From the NCBI GenBank assembly GCA_963835705.1, contig CAWIGR010000016.1, positions 1 through 64,000 of the forward strand: 64,000 nt of DNA. The letters are read 5' to 3'. Of the stretch, positions 52,430 through 59,973 are shown in pieces. Below the pieces are notes generated by a model. That model worked only from the letters and a program-made list of their open reading frames with translations, did not search any database and had not been told where the DNA came from. Within the stretch, counting starts at the first letter, position 1, and every line of letters starts with the position of its first letter. Position numbers and translations under genes: made by a program. The DNA comes from JACVRW01 sp963835705 (lineage in GTDB: Bacteria; Actinomycetota; Thermoleophilia; Solirubrobacterales; Thermoleophilaceae).

Positions 52430-53074
52430 TCAGTAGGGCCAGTGGTCTCCGTCCGGCAGCCCGAGCCGCCGGGCCACGGGCCGCATACGCGCCACCAGCG
52501 CCACCTTGATCAGGCAGTTGCGCAGGAACCAGGGCACCCCGCGCAGCTGGCGGGCCGCGTTGCGCAGGCGGTCGCCCGGGTCGAGCTCCTCGCGCCGGTA
52601 CTCGGCGAGCGAGCGCGTGCGCCCCAGGTAACGCCAGCCCCCCGAGAGGAGGAGCAGGCGGAGCTGGGCCAGCATCACCCCCACCGCGTTGTAGGCGTCG
52701 TGCACGAGCATCGTCCCCCCGGGCGCCACGCGCTCGCCCCAGCGCTCGATGTCCGCCCGGGCGGGCCCGTACCGGTGTGCGCCGTCCACGTAGAGCAGCG
52801 CGGTCTCCCCCTCCACCTCGCCGAGCGCGTCCTGCGAGCTGCGGCGCACGTGGCGCACTCCCTCGTCCACCCCCGCCCGGCGCAGGTTCAAGTGGAACGC
52901 CTCGTGATCGGCCTCGCCGAGGGCGGCGTCCGGGGTGATCTGCCGCGGGCCCCGGTCGCCGCCGCCGTGCGGGTCGATGGCCACCACCTCCACGTCGTCG
53001 GCTGCCGCCTTGCGCAGGACGATGGTCGAGCGGCCGCGGAACGAGCCGATCTCGACGATCCGCCCGCTGCGCAA
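52430..53074 (-). CDS. Methyltransf_24-like SAM-dependent methyltransferase
   Basis: At least 214 residues. Motif I is IVEIGSFRGRSTIVL, followed by VVAIDPHGGGDRGPRQITPD, ALLYVDGAHRYGPARADIER and the VHDAYNAVGVMLAQL helix, the family that includes cephalosporin-hydroxylase-like and polysaccharide-cluster methyltransferases. The DGAHxY motif is diagnostic. TTG 53074 is the only standard start, but typical family sequence (VEGWLSDDQAERLESAAARL) lies just upstream of it and runs to the stop of the preceding gene, so the protein probably begins about 25 codons earlier at a non-standard codon (ATA 53149 overlaps the glycosyltransferase stop). Confidence 0.83.
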   Translation of the reverse strand: MRSGRIVEIGSFRGRSTIVLRKAAADDVEVVAIDPHGGGDRGPRQITPDAALGEADHEAFHLNLRRAGVDEGVRHVRRSSQDALGEVEGETALLYVDGAHRYGPARADIERWGERVAPGGTMLVHDAYNAVGVMLAQLRLLLLSGGWRYLGRTRSLAEYRREELDPGDRLRNAARQLRGVPWFLRNCLIKVALVARMRPVARRLGLPDGDHWPY

Positions 53075-53145
53075 CCGCGCCGCCGCGCTCTCGAGGCGCT
53101 CGGCCTGGTCGTCGCTCAGCCAGCCCTCGACGTCGGGGGGAGCCG

Positions 53146-54339
53146 CTATCGCTTCCCCGCCACCCGGGGCCCGGCCTCCGGCACGGAGCCGTTGCCCGCG
53201 TACGCGTTGGGCGCCGGCCCCTCCGGCGCCATCCCGCCGGTCCGCCGCATGACCTCCAGGAACGTGGCCGCCGATCGGTCCCAGCTGAAGGTGCGGGCGC
53301 GTCGCTCCGCCGCGTGGCCGAGGCGCTCGCGCAGCTCCGGCGACTCGACCACCTCGTGCGCGCGGGTCACGAGCTCGGCATCGTCCTTTGCGAGGAAGCC
53401 CGTCTCCCCGTCCACGACCGACTCGGTCAGGCCCCCCACCGCCAGCGCCACGCTCGGCGTGCCGCAGAGGGCAGCCTCCATCACGGTCAGCGACCAGCCC
53501 TCGGAGGCCGACGCGGTCAGGTTCACCCAGGCGCGGCCGTACAGCTCGGCCTTGCGGGGGTTGTCCACGTAGCCGTGCATCACGACCCGCCCGCCGATGC
53601 CGCGCCGCTCGATCTCGGCCTCCAGGTCCGGCCGGTGGTCGCCCTCGCCGACCACGTCGAGGGTCAGGCCGGGCACCGCCTCGACTACCTCGAAGAGCCG
53701 CTCGATGCGCTTGTACGCCTTGAGGCGGCCCACGAATACCGCGCGCGGCTCCGGCGCGCGCTCGCCGGGCGCGAAGCCCTCCGGGTCCACGCCCAGGTAC
53801 TCGACCGTGATGTTCTCGCGCGGGATGCCCTCACGGACGAGGTCGTCGCGCGCGGCGTCCGAGATAGTGAGGAAGGGCGTGCGGCGGTAGAACAGCCGCA
53901 ACGGCATCCGCTCGAGGATCCAGTAGAGGAATTTCCCGGTCCTCGGGAACTCCTCGAGGAAGAGCTCGCGGTGGACGTGGTGGATCATCGCCACCCGCGG
54001 CTTGCGCAGCCACAGCGGGGTGAGGAAGGTGATCCCGTTTATCACCTCGAGCACGACGTCGGCGTCGCGGCCCACGCCGCGCAGCACCGCCAGCATGCCG
54101 CGCGGGAAGACCGTGCTGCGCGTGCCCATGCGATGCACGACCAGGCGGTCCCCGAAGCGCTCCACCCGCTCGCAGCCCGGGTACTCGCCCGCCACAACCG
54201 TCACGCGGTTGCCGGCCGCGACCCAGCGGCTGATCTGAGCCCACAGGTTGGCGCCGTTGCCCCCGGTGTCGTGGTGCTTCCAGTCCCGGTCGGCCAGCAC
54301 CAGGATGTGGAAGGGCTGTCCGTGCGCGGGCGAGCTCAT
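53146..54339 (-). CDS. Glycosyltransferase family 4
   Basis: A 397-residue GT-B protein: PFHILVLADRDWKHHDTGGN then GANLWAQISRWVAAGNRVTV, a glycine-rich start typical of GT4 acceptor-side loops; VFVGRLKAYKRIERLFEVVE opens the C-terminal domain and ASASEGWSLTVMEAALCGTP carries the E-x7-E donor motif. GTG 54351 is also in frame but overlaps a TACCGT hexamer; ATG 54339, 10 bases after it, fits the leaderless pattern. It starts the unit that ends with the YfhO proteins. Confidence 0.9.
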   Translation of the reverse strand: MSSPAHGQPFHILVLADRDWKHHDTGGNGANLWAQISRWVAAGNRVTVVAGEYPGCERVERFGDRLVVHRMGTRSTVFPRGMLAVLRGVGRDADVVLEVINGITFLTPLWLRKPRVAMIHHVHRELFLEEFPRTGKFLYWILERMPLRLFYRRTPFLTISDAARDDLVREGIPRENITVEYLGVDPEGFAPGERAPEPRAVFVGRLKAYKRIERLFEVVEAVPGLTLDVVGEGDHRPDLEAEIERRGIGGRVVMHGYVDNPRKAELYGRAWVNLTASASEGWSLTVMEAALCGTPSVALAVGGLTESVVDGETGFLAKDDAELVTRAHEVVESPELRERLGHAAERRARTFSWDRSAATFLEVMRRTGGMAPEGPAPNAYAGNGSVPEAGPRVAGKR

Positions 54340-54349
54340 CCGGCGCGAC

Positions 54350-54355
54350 ACGGTA
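54350..54355 (-). promoter_or_regulatory. Putative -10 element (TACCGT) of the 54339-43528 unit
   Basis: TACCGT on the minus strand ends 10 bases before ATG 54339. It overlaps the alternative GTG at 54351, which therefore is unlikely to be transcribed in this form. Confidence 0.4.
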
Positions 54356-54406
54356 GCGAACCTCCCGGGCGGCCGGGCGCTCCTGGCGCTCGGTGCCCGC
54401 GCCCAA

Positions 54407-54412
54407 TATGGT
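54407..54412 (+). promoter_or_regulatory. Putative -10 element (TATGGT) of the mannose synthase gene
   Basis: TATGGT ends 8 bases before ATG 54421; no ribosome-binding site intervenes. Confidence 0.45.
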
Positions 54413-54420
54413 GCCCGCGC

Positions 54421-55281
54421 ATGAACGCCAGCCTGTGGCTGTTCCTGCCGACCTACAACGAGGCCGGCAACCTGGAGGGCATGGTCCGCGCGACCGCGCC
54501 CCGGCTCGAGGGCGCCGCCCCGGGCGACTGGGGCCTGCTCGTGGTGGACGACGCCTCACCCGACGGCACGGGAGCCGTAGCGGACCGGCTGGCCGAGCAG
54601 AACGAGCGGGTCGAGGTGCTCCACCGGCCGGGCAAGGAGGGGCTTGGGAAGGCCTATCTGGCCGGCTTCGCGCACGCGCTCGACCACGGTGCCGAGCTGG
54701 TGATCGTGATGGACGCGGATTTCTCCCACGACCCGGAACACCTGCCGGCGCTCCTCGCCGCCGCCGCCGGCAGCGACCTCGTGCTCGGATCGCGGTACGT
54801 CGACGGTGGGCGGATCGTCGACTGGCCACCGCTCCGGCGCGTTCTGAGCCGGTCCGGGTCGGTCTATGCCCGGGCCGTCCTCGGCGTCGGCGTGCACGAC
54901 CTCACCAGCGGTTTCCGCTGCGTGCGGCGGGCCGTCCTGGAGGCCGTCGAGCCGTCCACGCTGCGGGCCCAGGGCTATGTGTTCAACATCGAGCTGACCT
55001 ACCGGGCGCTCCTTGCCGGGTTCAGGGTGACCGAGGTTCCGATCTGCTTTCGCGACCGCACTGAGGGCGAAAGCAAGATGTCGCTTCCGATCGCCTTCGA
55101 GGCGCTCATGCTGGTCCCGAAGCTCCGCAGCCTCCGGCGCCCCGTGGCTGAGCAGCAGGAGGGGGAGGCGGCTCCCCCGGGGCGGCGGATCCGCTGGCGT
55201 TCTCCGCGCTGGCCGCGGCGACCGGGCGGCCTGCTGGGCTCGGCCGGAGCCGAGGCGGCGGGCGACCGCAGCGACGGCTAG
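54421..55281 (+). CDS. Polyprenol monophosphomannose synthase (DPM1/Ppm1-like GT2)
   Basis: A 286-residue GT2 enzyme: LWLFLPTYNEAGNLEGMVRA, LVVDDASPDGTGAVADRLAE, GKEGLGKAYLAGFAHALDHG, VIVMDADFSHDPEHLPALLA, LVLGSRYVDGGRIVDWPPLR and RSGSVYARAVLGVGVHDLTS with GFRC, the full DPM1/Ppm1 signature. It transfers mannose (or a related sugar) from GDP to polyprenyl phosphate, the donor for GT-C enzymes. The C-terminal tail is charged and has no obvious membrane anchor. Its frame is open far upstream, but ATG 54421 and the preceding -10 fix the start. Its 3' end overlaps the convergent gene by 4 bases. Confidence 0.93.
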   Translation: MNASLWLFLPTYNEAGNLEGMVRATAPRLEGAAPGDWGLLVVDDASPDGTGAVADRLAEQNERVEVLHRPGKEGLGKAYLAGFAHALDHGAELVIVMDADFSHDPEHLPALLAAAAGSDLVLGSRYVDGGRIVDWPPLRRVLSRSGSVYARAVLGVGVHDLTSGFRCVRRAVLEAVEPSTLRAQGYVFNIELTYRALLAGFRVTEVPICFRDRTEGESKMSLPIAFEALMLVPKLRSLRRPVAEQQEGEAAPPGRRIRWRSPRWPRRPGGLLGSAGAEAAGDRSDG

Positions 55282-56462
55282 CGCCCCGGCCGCCACGCCG
55301 GACGTCGCGTGAGCGCGGGCCGCCGCGGGATACGGGGCCAAGCCTCGAGCCGCTCCGCCGGCCCGTCGCGCAGGGCGGCGCTCACCTCGCGGGGGAAGCT
55401 CTCGCGGAAGACCGACGAGTCGAAGCGGCGAGCGTTCTCGACGCACGCCTCCGGGTCCATGGCCGCCGTGTCGAAGCCGGAGATCGTGTCGGCCAGGTCC
55501 GCCGGGCCCCCGTTCCACAGACAGCCGGTCACGCCGTCGACCACGTTCTCGAGCAGTCCCCCGGCGGCGCGCGCGATCACCGGCCGGCCGGCCGCCTGCG
55601 CCTCCACGGCAGCGATCCCGAACTCCTCGGGCCCGGTCACCACCAGCGCCCGGCAGCCCGAGAGCAGGCGTGCCGCCTCGGCGTCGTTCACGCGCCCGGC
55701 GAAGCGCACGTTCGGCTTGGCCAGGCGCTCGAGCTGGCGTCGCGCCGGCCCGTCGCCGGCGATGACGAGCGACGCGCTCAGCCGGTTGAAGGCCTTGACG
55801 GCCACTTCGATCTGCTTGTGCGAGACGAGCTCTGAGAGCACCAGGTAGTAGTCGCCGACGGGGCCGGGGCGGAAGCGCTCAGTGGCCACGGGCGGATAGA
55901 CGATGCGCGAGTCGCGGCCGAAGTAGCTGCGGATCCTGCCCTGCGTGGTGCGCGAGTTCGTGATGTAGCGGTCCACGCGCTGCGCGGCGATCCAGTCCCA
56001 TTCGCGCCAGCGCCGGAAGAGCGCGCGCAGCAAGGCGCGCGAGACCGGGTCCGACCGTTCCGCGAGCGTGCGGTGGCGCTCGTTCCATGCATAGCGGAAC
56101 GGGTTGTGGCAGTAGCAGACGTGGACCGTCTCCTCCTCACACAGGACGGCGTGAGCCCAGGCGCTCGAGCTCGACACCACGAGGTCGTACCCGGACAGGT
56201 CGAACGACTCGATCGCCGCCGGGTAGAGCGGCAGCAGCGCCCGGAAGGTGCGGGTGGTCGGGCGCACGCGCTGCAGGAACGAGGTGTGGATGCGGCGCCC
56301 CGCAAAGAGGCCTTCGGTTCCATCCTCGTCGTAGACGGGGGTGAACACATCGGCGTCCGGCCACAGGTCGCACATCTCGAGGAACACGCGGTCGGCGCCC
56401 CGCACGCTCACGAGAAAGTCATGGACCAGCGCCGTCCTCCGTGACACTGCCTTCAGGCTCAC
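55278..56462 (-). CDS. Glycosyltransferase family 4
   Basis: A 394-residue GT-B protein: TALVHDFLVSVRGADRVFLE, the acceptor-side VVSSSSAWAHAVLCEEETVH, VCYCHNPFRYAWNERHRTLA (typical of GT4 mannosyltransferases), then YYLVLSELVSHKQIEVAVKA and FAGRVNDAEAARLLSGCRAL with GPEEFGIAAVEAQAAGRPVI, the E-x7-E motif. Such enzymes often add mannose from GDP-mannose. GTG 56462 is chosen because TAGACT ends 8 bases upstream; an ATG at 56489 lies inside that promoter. It diverges from the LPxTG gene. Confidence 0.9.
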   Translation of the reverse strand: MSLKAVSRRTALVHDFLVSVRGADRVFLEMCDLWPDADVFTPVYDEDGTEGLFAGRRIHTSFLQRVRPTTRTFRALLPLYPAAIESFDLSGYDLVVSSSSAWAHAVLCEEETVHVCYCHNPFRYAWNERHRTLAERSDPVSRALLRALFRRWREWDWIAAQRVDRYITNSRTTQGRIRSYFGRDSRIVYPPVATERFRPGPVGDYYLVLSELVSHKQIEVAVKAFNRLSASLVIAGDGPARRQLERLAKPNVRFAGRVNDAEAARLLSGCRALVVTGPEEFGIAAVEAQAAGRPVIARAAGGLLENVVDGVTGCLWNGGPADLADTISGFDTAAMDPEACVENARRFDSSVFRESFPREVSAALRDGPAERLEAWPRIPRRPALTRRPAWRPGR

Positions 56463-56470
56463 GGGGCGCC

Positions 56471-56516
56471 AGTCTATGTGCGCTGTCACGCGGGCCGCCT
56501 ACCGGGGTACTAGGCT
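56471..56516. promoter_or_regulatory. Divergent leaderless promoters: GT4 gene and LPxTG unit
   Basis: TAGACT on the minus strand (56476-56471) ends 8 bases before GTG 56462; TAGGCT on the plus strand (56511-56516) ends 8 bases before ATG 56525. Both match the same spacing. Confidence 0.5.
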
Positions 56517-56524
56517 CTCCGCGC

Positions 56525-56902
56525 ATGTTTCGAGCGCTCACCGCCGTCGTCATTGCCGCCGCCTGGCTGGCCGCGCCCAGCGTGGCGCTCGGCCAGAGCG
56601 CCGGCGACGACCAGTACGTGGACCCGTTCCAGGGCGGGGAAGGTGGCGGCCAGGAGCAGCCGCCACAGCAGCCCGCGCCGGCGCCGGAGCAGCCCGCGGC
56701 ACCCCCACCGTCCGAGCCCGCGGAGCCGGCTCCGGGCGGCAACGGAACGGTCGAGCCGGCGCCCACGGCCGAGGCCACGCAGGAGGCCTCCCCTACCCTG
56801 CCGCGCACCGGCGCGCCCGTGGTCCTCTTCGCGGCGACGGGCTACGCGCTCCTGCTCGCCGGGATCGCCATCCGGCGCAAGGTGACCGCCTCGCCGCGGT
56901 GA
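56525..56902 (+). CDS. LPxTG-anchored, Pro/Glu/Ala-rich surface protein
   Basis: A 125-residue secreted protein: signal peptide (MFRALTAVVIAAAWLAAPSV, cut near ALGQSA), a low-complexity stretch of Pro, Gln, Ala, Glu and Gly (about residues 40-90), then the sortase signal LPRTG (about 96-100), a hydrophobic helix APVVLFAATGYALLLAGIA and the basic end RRKVTASPR. A sortase would link it to peptidoglycan; no sortase gene is in this window. It may act as a spacer or as a glycosylated stalk, since its stop overlaps the start of a glycosyltransferase gene (GTGA). Confidence 0.85.
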   Translation: MFRALTAVVIAAAWLAAPSVALGQSAGDDQYVDPFQGGEGGGQEQPPQQPAPAPEQPAAPPPSEPAEPAPGGNGTVEPAPTAEATQEASPTLPRTGAPVVLFAATGYALLLAGIAIRRKVTASPR

Positions 56903-57996
56903 GGGTCGGCGTCGACGGTCGCGCGCTCCGACCCGGGGCGGCGCACCGGCGCGGCGTGGCGCGATACCTGCGGTGCCTGCTGGAGGCGCTGGCGGAGCAG
57001 CGGCCGGAGGACGAGTACGTGGTGCTGGTGACCGGCTCCGAGGAACCGGAGCCGTTCCGCGCGCCGAACGTGCGGTCGGTGCGCAGCCGGGTGCCGGGCC
57101 GGCTGCTTTTCGGCGCCGGGGCGGTCCTGGGCCGGCCCCGGCTCGACCGGCTGACCGGAGGCTGCGACGTGGCGTGGGCGCCCGCCCCCGCGCCGCTGGC
57201 GCTCTCCCCCGGCCTCCCGGTGGTCCTGACGCTGCACGACCTGTCGTTCGAGCATCCTGCGGACTACACGCCCTACGAGCGGGTCTGGCACGGGCTCGCC
57301 CGGCCGGAGACCCTCGCGCGGAGGGCGACCCGGGTGATCTGCCCATCGGGTGCAGTGCGGGAGGCCGCCGTGGCCCGGTGGGGCCTCTCCCCCGAGCGGG
57401 TCCGGGTGGTGCACTCGGGGGCGGGGAAGCCGGCCGGCGCGGCCGCCGCGCCGGCCGCGCGCCCGGCGCTGCCCGCGGGCGTCGCTCAGCCCTATCTGCT
57501 CGCGGTCGGGGCACTCGAGCCGCGCAAGCTCCCCGGGGTTCTGGTCGAGGCGCACGGGCTGGCCCGCTCGCGGGGGCTCCGGGCCGGGCTCGTTCTCGCC
57601 GGCGACGGGCCGCTTCGCGGCGAGCTGGAACGCTCCCGGGCCACCGTGCTCGGCCACGTGTCCGATCAGGCGCTGGAGGCCCTCTATGCGGGAGCGGTTG
57701 CGCTGGCCTGCGTGTCGCGCGACGAGGGGTTCGGCTTCACGCCGGTGGAGGCGCTCGCCCGCGGGACGCCGGCGGTGGTGGCCGACCTGCCCGTCTTCGA
57801 GGAGACGCTGGGGGAGGGCGCCGTGCGGGTGCCGCCCGGCGACGCCGAGGCGCTCGCCGCTGCGCTGCTCCGCCTCGAGCGCGAGACCGGCCTGCGCGAG
57901 CGTCTGGTGGCGGCCGGCCGCGAGGCGGTCGCGGAGCTGTCGTGGGAGCGGGCGGCCCGGGAGACGCGAGCGATCCTCGCCGAGGCGGCCGCATGA
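56899..57996 (+). CDS. Glycosyltransferase family 4
   Basis: A 365-residue GT-B protein: VRVGVDGRALRPGAAHRRGV then ARYLRCLLEALAEQRPEDEY, VVLTLHDLSFEHPADYTPYE, VGALEPRKLPGVLVEAHGLA opening the C-domain, and SRDEGFGFTPVEALARGTPA with the E-x7-E motif. This is the mannosyl/rhamnosyl-transferase type common in actinobacterial exopolysaccharide clusters. The GTG start overlaps the LPxTG stop (GTGA). The gene is followed by two further glycosyltransferases. Confidence 0.92.
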   Translation: MRVGVDGRALRPGAAHRRGVARYLRCLLEALAEQRPEDEYVVLVTGSEEPEPFRAPNVRSVRSRVPGRLLFGAGAVLGRPRLDRLTGGCDVAWAPAPAPLALSPGLPVVLTLHDLSFEHPADYTPYERVWHGLARPETLARRATRVICPSGAVREAAVARWGLSPERVRVVHSGAGKPAGAAAAPAARPALPAGVAQPYLLAVGALEPRKLPGVLVEAHGLARSRGLRAGLVLAGDGPLRGELERSRATVLGHVSDQALEALYAGAVALACVSRDEGFGFTPVEALARGTPAVVADLPVFEETLGEGAVRVPPGDAEALAAALLRLERETGLRERLVAAGREAVAELSWERAARETRAILAEAAA

Positions 57997-58883
57997 GCGC
58001 GTTCACGATCGTCACCGTGATCCACGACTCGGCGGCGGAGCTCGAGTGTTTGCTCGACTCGGTCGAGCTCTACCTCGACCCGCCCCCGGCCCTGGTGGTG
58101 GTGGACAGCGGCTCGAGCGACCGGGGGGCGGAGCTGGCCCGAGCGCGTGGCGCCACGGTGATCGCGCTCGACGGCAACCGCGGCTTCGGCGCGGGGTGCA
58201 ACGCCGGGCTCGAGCTGGTGGATGAGCCGGTAACCGCGCTGGTGAACCCGGACGTCGAGCTCCTTGACGGCGGCTTGGCCCGGCTCGCCGACGAGGCGGC
58301 CGAGACAGACGCCCTGTTCGCGCCCCGGCTCCTGAACAGCGACGGCAGCGTCCAGGACAGCGCCCACCCCACGCCCGGGCGGCTGCAAGGCCTCGTGCCC
58401 GCCCTGCTGCCGCGCCCCCTGCTGCCCGGCCGCCTGCGGGAGCGGTACGAGCCCTGGCGCAGCGACAATCCGCGTTCCGTCGGATGGGCCGTCGCCGCCT
58501 GCCTCGTGGCGAGCACGGACCTGCTGCGCCGGCTCGGTCCCTTCGACCCCGACGCCTTCCTCTTCTACGAGGACATGGAGTTGTGCCTGCGCGCCCGCCG
58601 GGCGGGCGTGCCGACGCTGCTGCGGCCGGGAGTGGCGCTGAGGCACCGCGGCGGGGCGTCGGTGGGACCGGCGCTGGGCGAGGGCGACCTACCCCTGAGG
58701 GCCCGGCGCCGCCGCGAGGTGCTGGCGCGCGAGGGCCATGTGCCGCTGCTCATGGACGACATCGCCGAGGCCGCGACCTACGCGACCCGGGCGGCGGCCC
58801 GCCGGCTGACCGGCCGCGGCGGGGACGTCGAGGCGGCCCGACTGCGGGCATTGAGGGAAGCGCGGCGGAGGGAAGTGCCGTGA
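57993..58883 (+). CDS. Glycosyltransferase family 2 (rhamnosyltransferase-like)
   Basis: A 296-residue GT2 enzyme with the short form of the family: FTIVTVIHDSAAELECLLDS, LVVVDSGSSDRGAELARARG, LDGNRGFGAGCNAGLELVDE, ALVNPDVELLDGG, and the C-terminal FDPDAFLFYEDMELCLRARR (D-x-x-F/F-x-E-D motif of WcaA/RfbF-type rhamnosyltransferases). The ATG overlaps the preceding stop by 4 bases. The Arg-rich tail may associate with membranes. The sugar donor is not shown by the sequence. Confidence 0.92.
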   Translation: MSAFTIVTVIHDSAAELECLLDSVELYLDPPPALVVVDSGSSDRGAELARARGATVIALDGNRGFGAGCNAGLELVDEPVTALVNPDVELLDGGLARLADEAAETDALFAPRLLNSDGSVQDSAHPTPGRLQGLVPALLPRPLLPGRLRERYEPWRSDNPRSVGWAVAACLVASTDLLRRLGPFDPDAFLFYEDMELCLRARRAGVPTLLRPGVALRHRGGASVGPALGEGDLPLRARRRREVLAREGHVPLLMDDIAEAATYATRAAARRLTGRGGDVEAARLRALREARRREVP

Positions 58884-58944
58884 GCGGCGCCCCGGCCCGC
58901 GCCGAGGCGAGTGTGGGCCGTCAAAGGCTGAGGGCGCGGTAGCG

Positions 58945-59973
58945 ATGAGCGGCCTCGTCGCCATCGACGCCCGCGCCGCCGTCCGGCGCGAAACCGGCGG
59001 CGTCGAGCGGGTCGCTCGGGAGATCGCAGGGCGTCTTCCCGCGCTTCGGCCCGACCGCTACGTCGTCGTGCGCCCGCGGCCGCGTCTAGCCCATCGGGCG
59101 GGGCATGCCTGGGAGCAGCTCGCGCTGCCGCTCCTCGCCCGCGAGGCCGACCTCCTGTACTGCCCCGCCAACCTCGCCCCGGTCGCCTCGCGCCGCAACG
59201 CCGTCGTGATCCACGACCTCGCCGCCCTGGCCCACCCCGAGTGGTACGGCCGCGCGTACGCAGCCTGGCAGCGCGCCGTTCTCCCCGCCGTGGCCCGCCG
59301 CGCCCGGACCGTGCTCACCGTCTCGGGCTTCGCGCGGGGCGAGATCGTGGAGCGGCTAGGCGTGCCGGCGGACTCGGTTGCGGTGGTGCCGAACGGCGTG
59401 TCGGCCGCCTTCTCGCCGTCCGCTGATTCGGGGCCGGCGCGCGCCGCCTTCGGCCTCGACCGCCACTACGTGCTCGCGCTCGCCACGCGCAGCGCGCGCA
59501 AGAACCTGGCGGTGCTGGCGGAGGCCGCCTCCAGGCTCGGCGAGCTCGGCATCGAGCTGGTCATCGCGGGCGGCGGCCGCGGCTACCTGCGCGGCGGCAC
59601 GGCGCCGCCCGGCCGCGCCCTCGGCTACGTGGCCGAGTCGCTCCTGCCCGGCCTCTACACCGGCGCGCGGGCGCTGGCGATGCCGTCGCTGTACGAGGGG
59701 TTCGGCCTCCCCTGCCTCGAGGCCATGGCGTGCGGCACGCCGGTGGTGGCGGCCGACCGGGCCGCCCTACCGGAGACCTGCGGCGGCGCCGCGCTGCTTG
59801 CCGAGCCGAACGACCCCGAGGCGTTCGCGGCCGCACTGTTGCGGGCCGCGGCCGACGACGCCGAGCGTGCCCGCCTGATCGCCGCCGGCCATGACCGCGC
59901 CGCCCGCTTCACCTGGAAACGAAGCGCCGAACTCACCGACGCAGCCCTCGATGCGGCGCTAGTCGGCGGTTAG
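58945..59973 (+). CDS. Glycosyltransferase family 4
   Basis: A 342-residue GT-B protein: VAIDARAAVRRETGGVERVA at the N-terminus, VVIHDLAALAHPEWYGRAYA, VLTVSGFARGEIVERLGVPA, VLALATRSARKNLAVLAEAA opening the C-domain and PSLYEGFGLPCLEAMACGTP with the E-x7-E motif. It is typical of mannosyl- or rhamnosyltransferases in exopolysaccharide assembly. It lies 61 bases after the GT2 gene on the same strand; GAGGG stands 15 bases before the ATG. Its last codons overlap the PhoD gene end by 4 bases. Confidence 0.92.
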   Translation: MSGLVAIDARAAVRRETGGVERVAREIAGRLPALRPDRYVVVRPRPRLAHRAGHAWEQLALPLLAREADLLYCPANLAPVASRRNAVVIHDLAALAHPEWYGRAYAAWQRAVLPAVARRARTVLTVSGFARGEIVERLGVPADSVAVVPNGVSAAFSPSADSGPARAAFGLDRHYVLALATRSARKNLAVLAEAASRLGELGIELVIAGGGRGYLRGGTAPPGRALGYVAESLLPGLYTGARALAMPSLYEGFGLPCLEAMACGTPVVAADRAALPETCGGAALLAEPNDPEAFAAALLRAAADDAERARLIAAGHDRAARFTWKRSAELTDAALDAALVGG

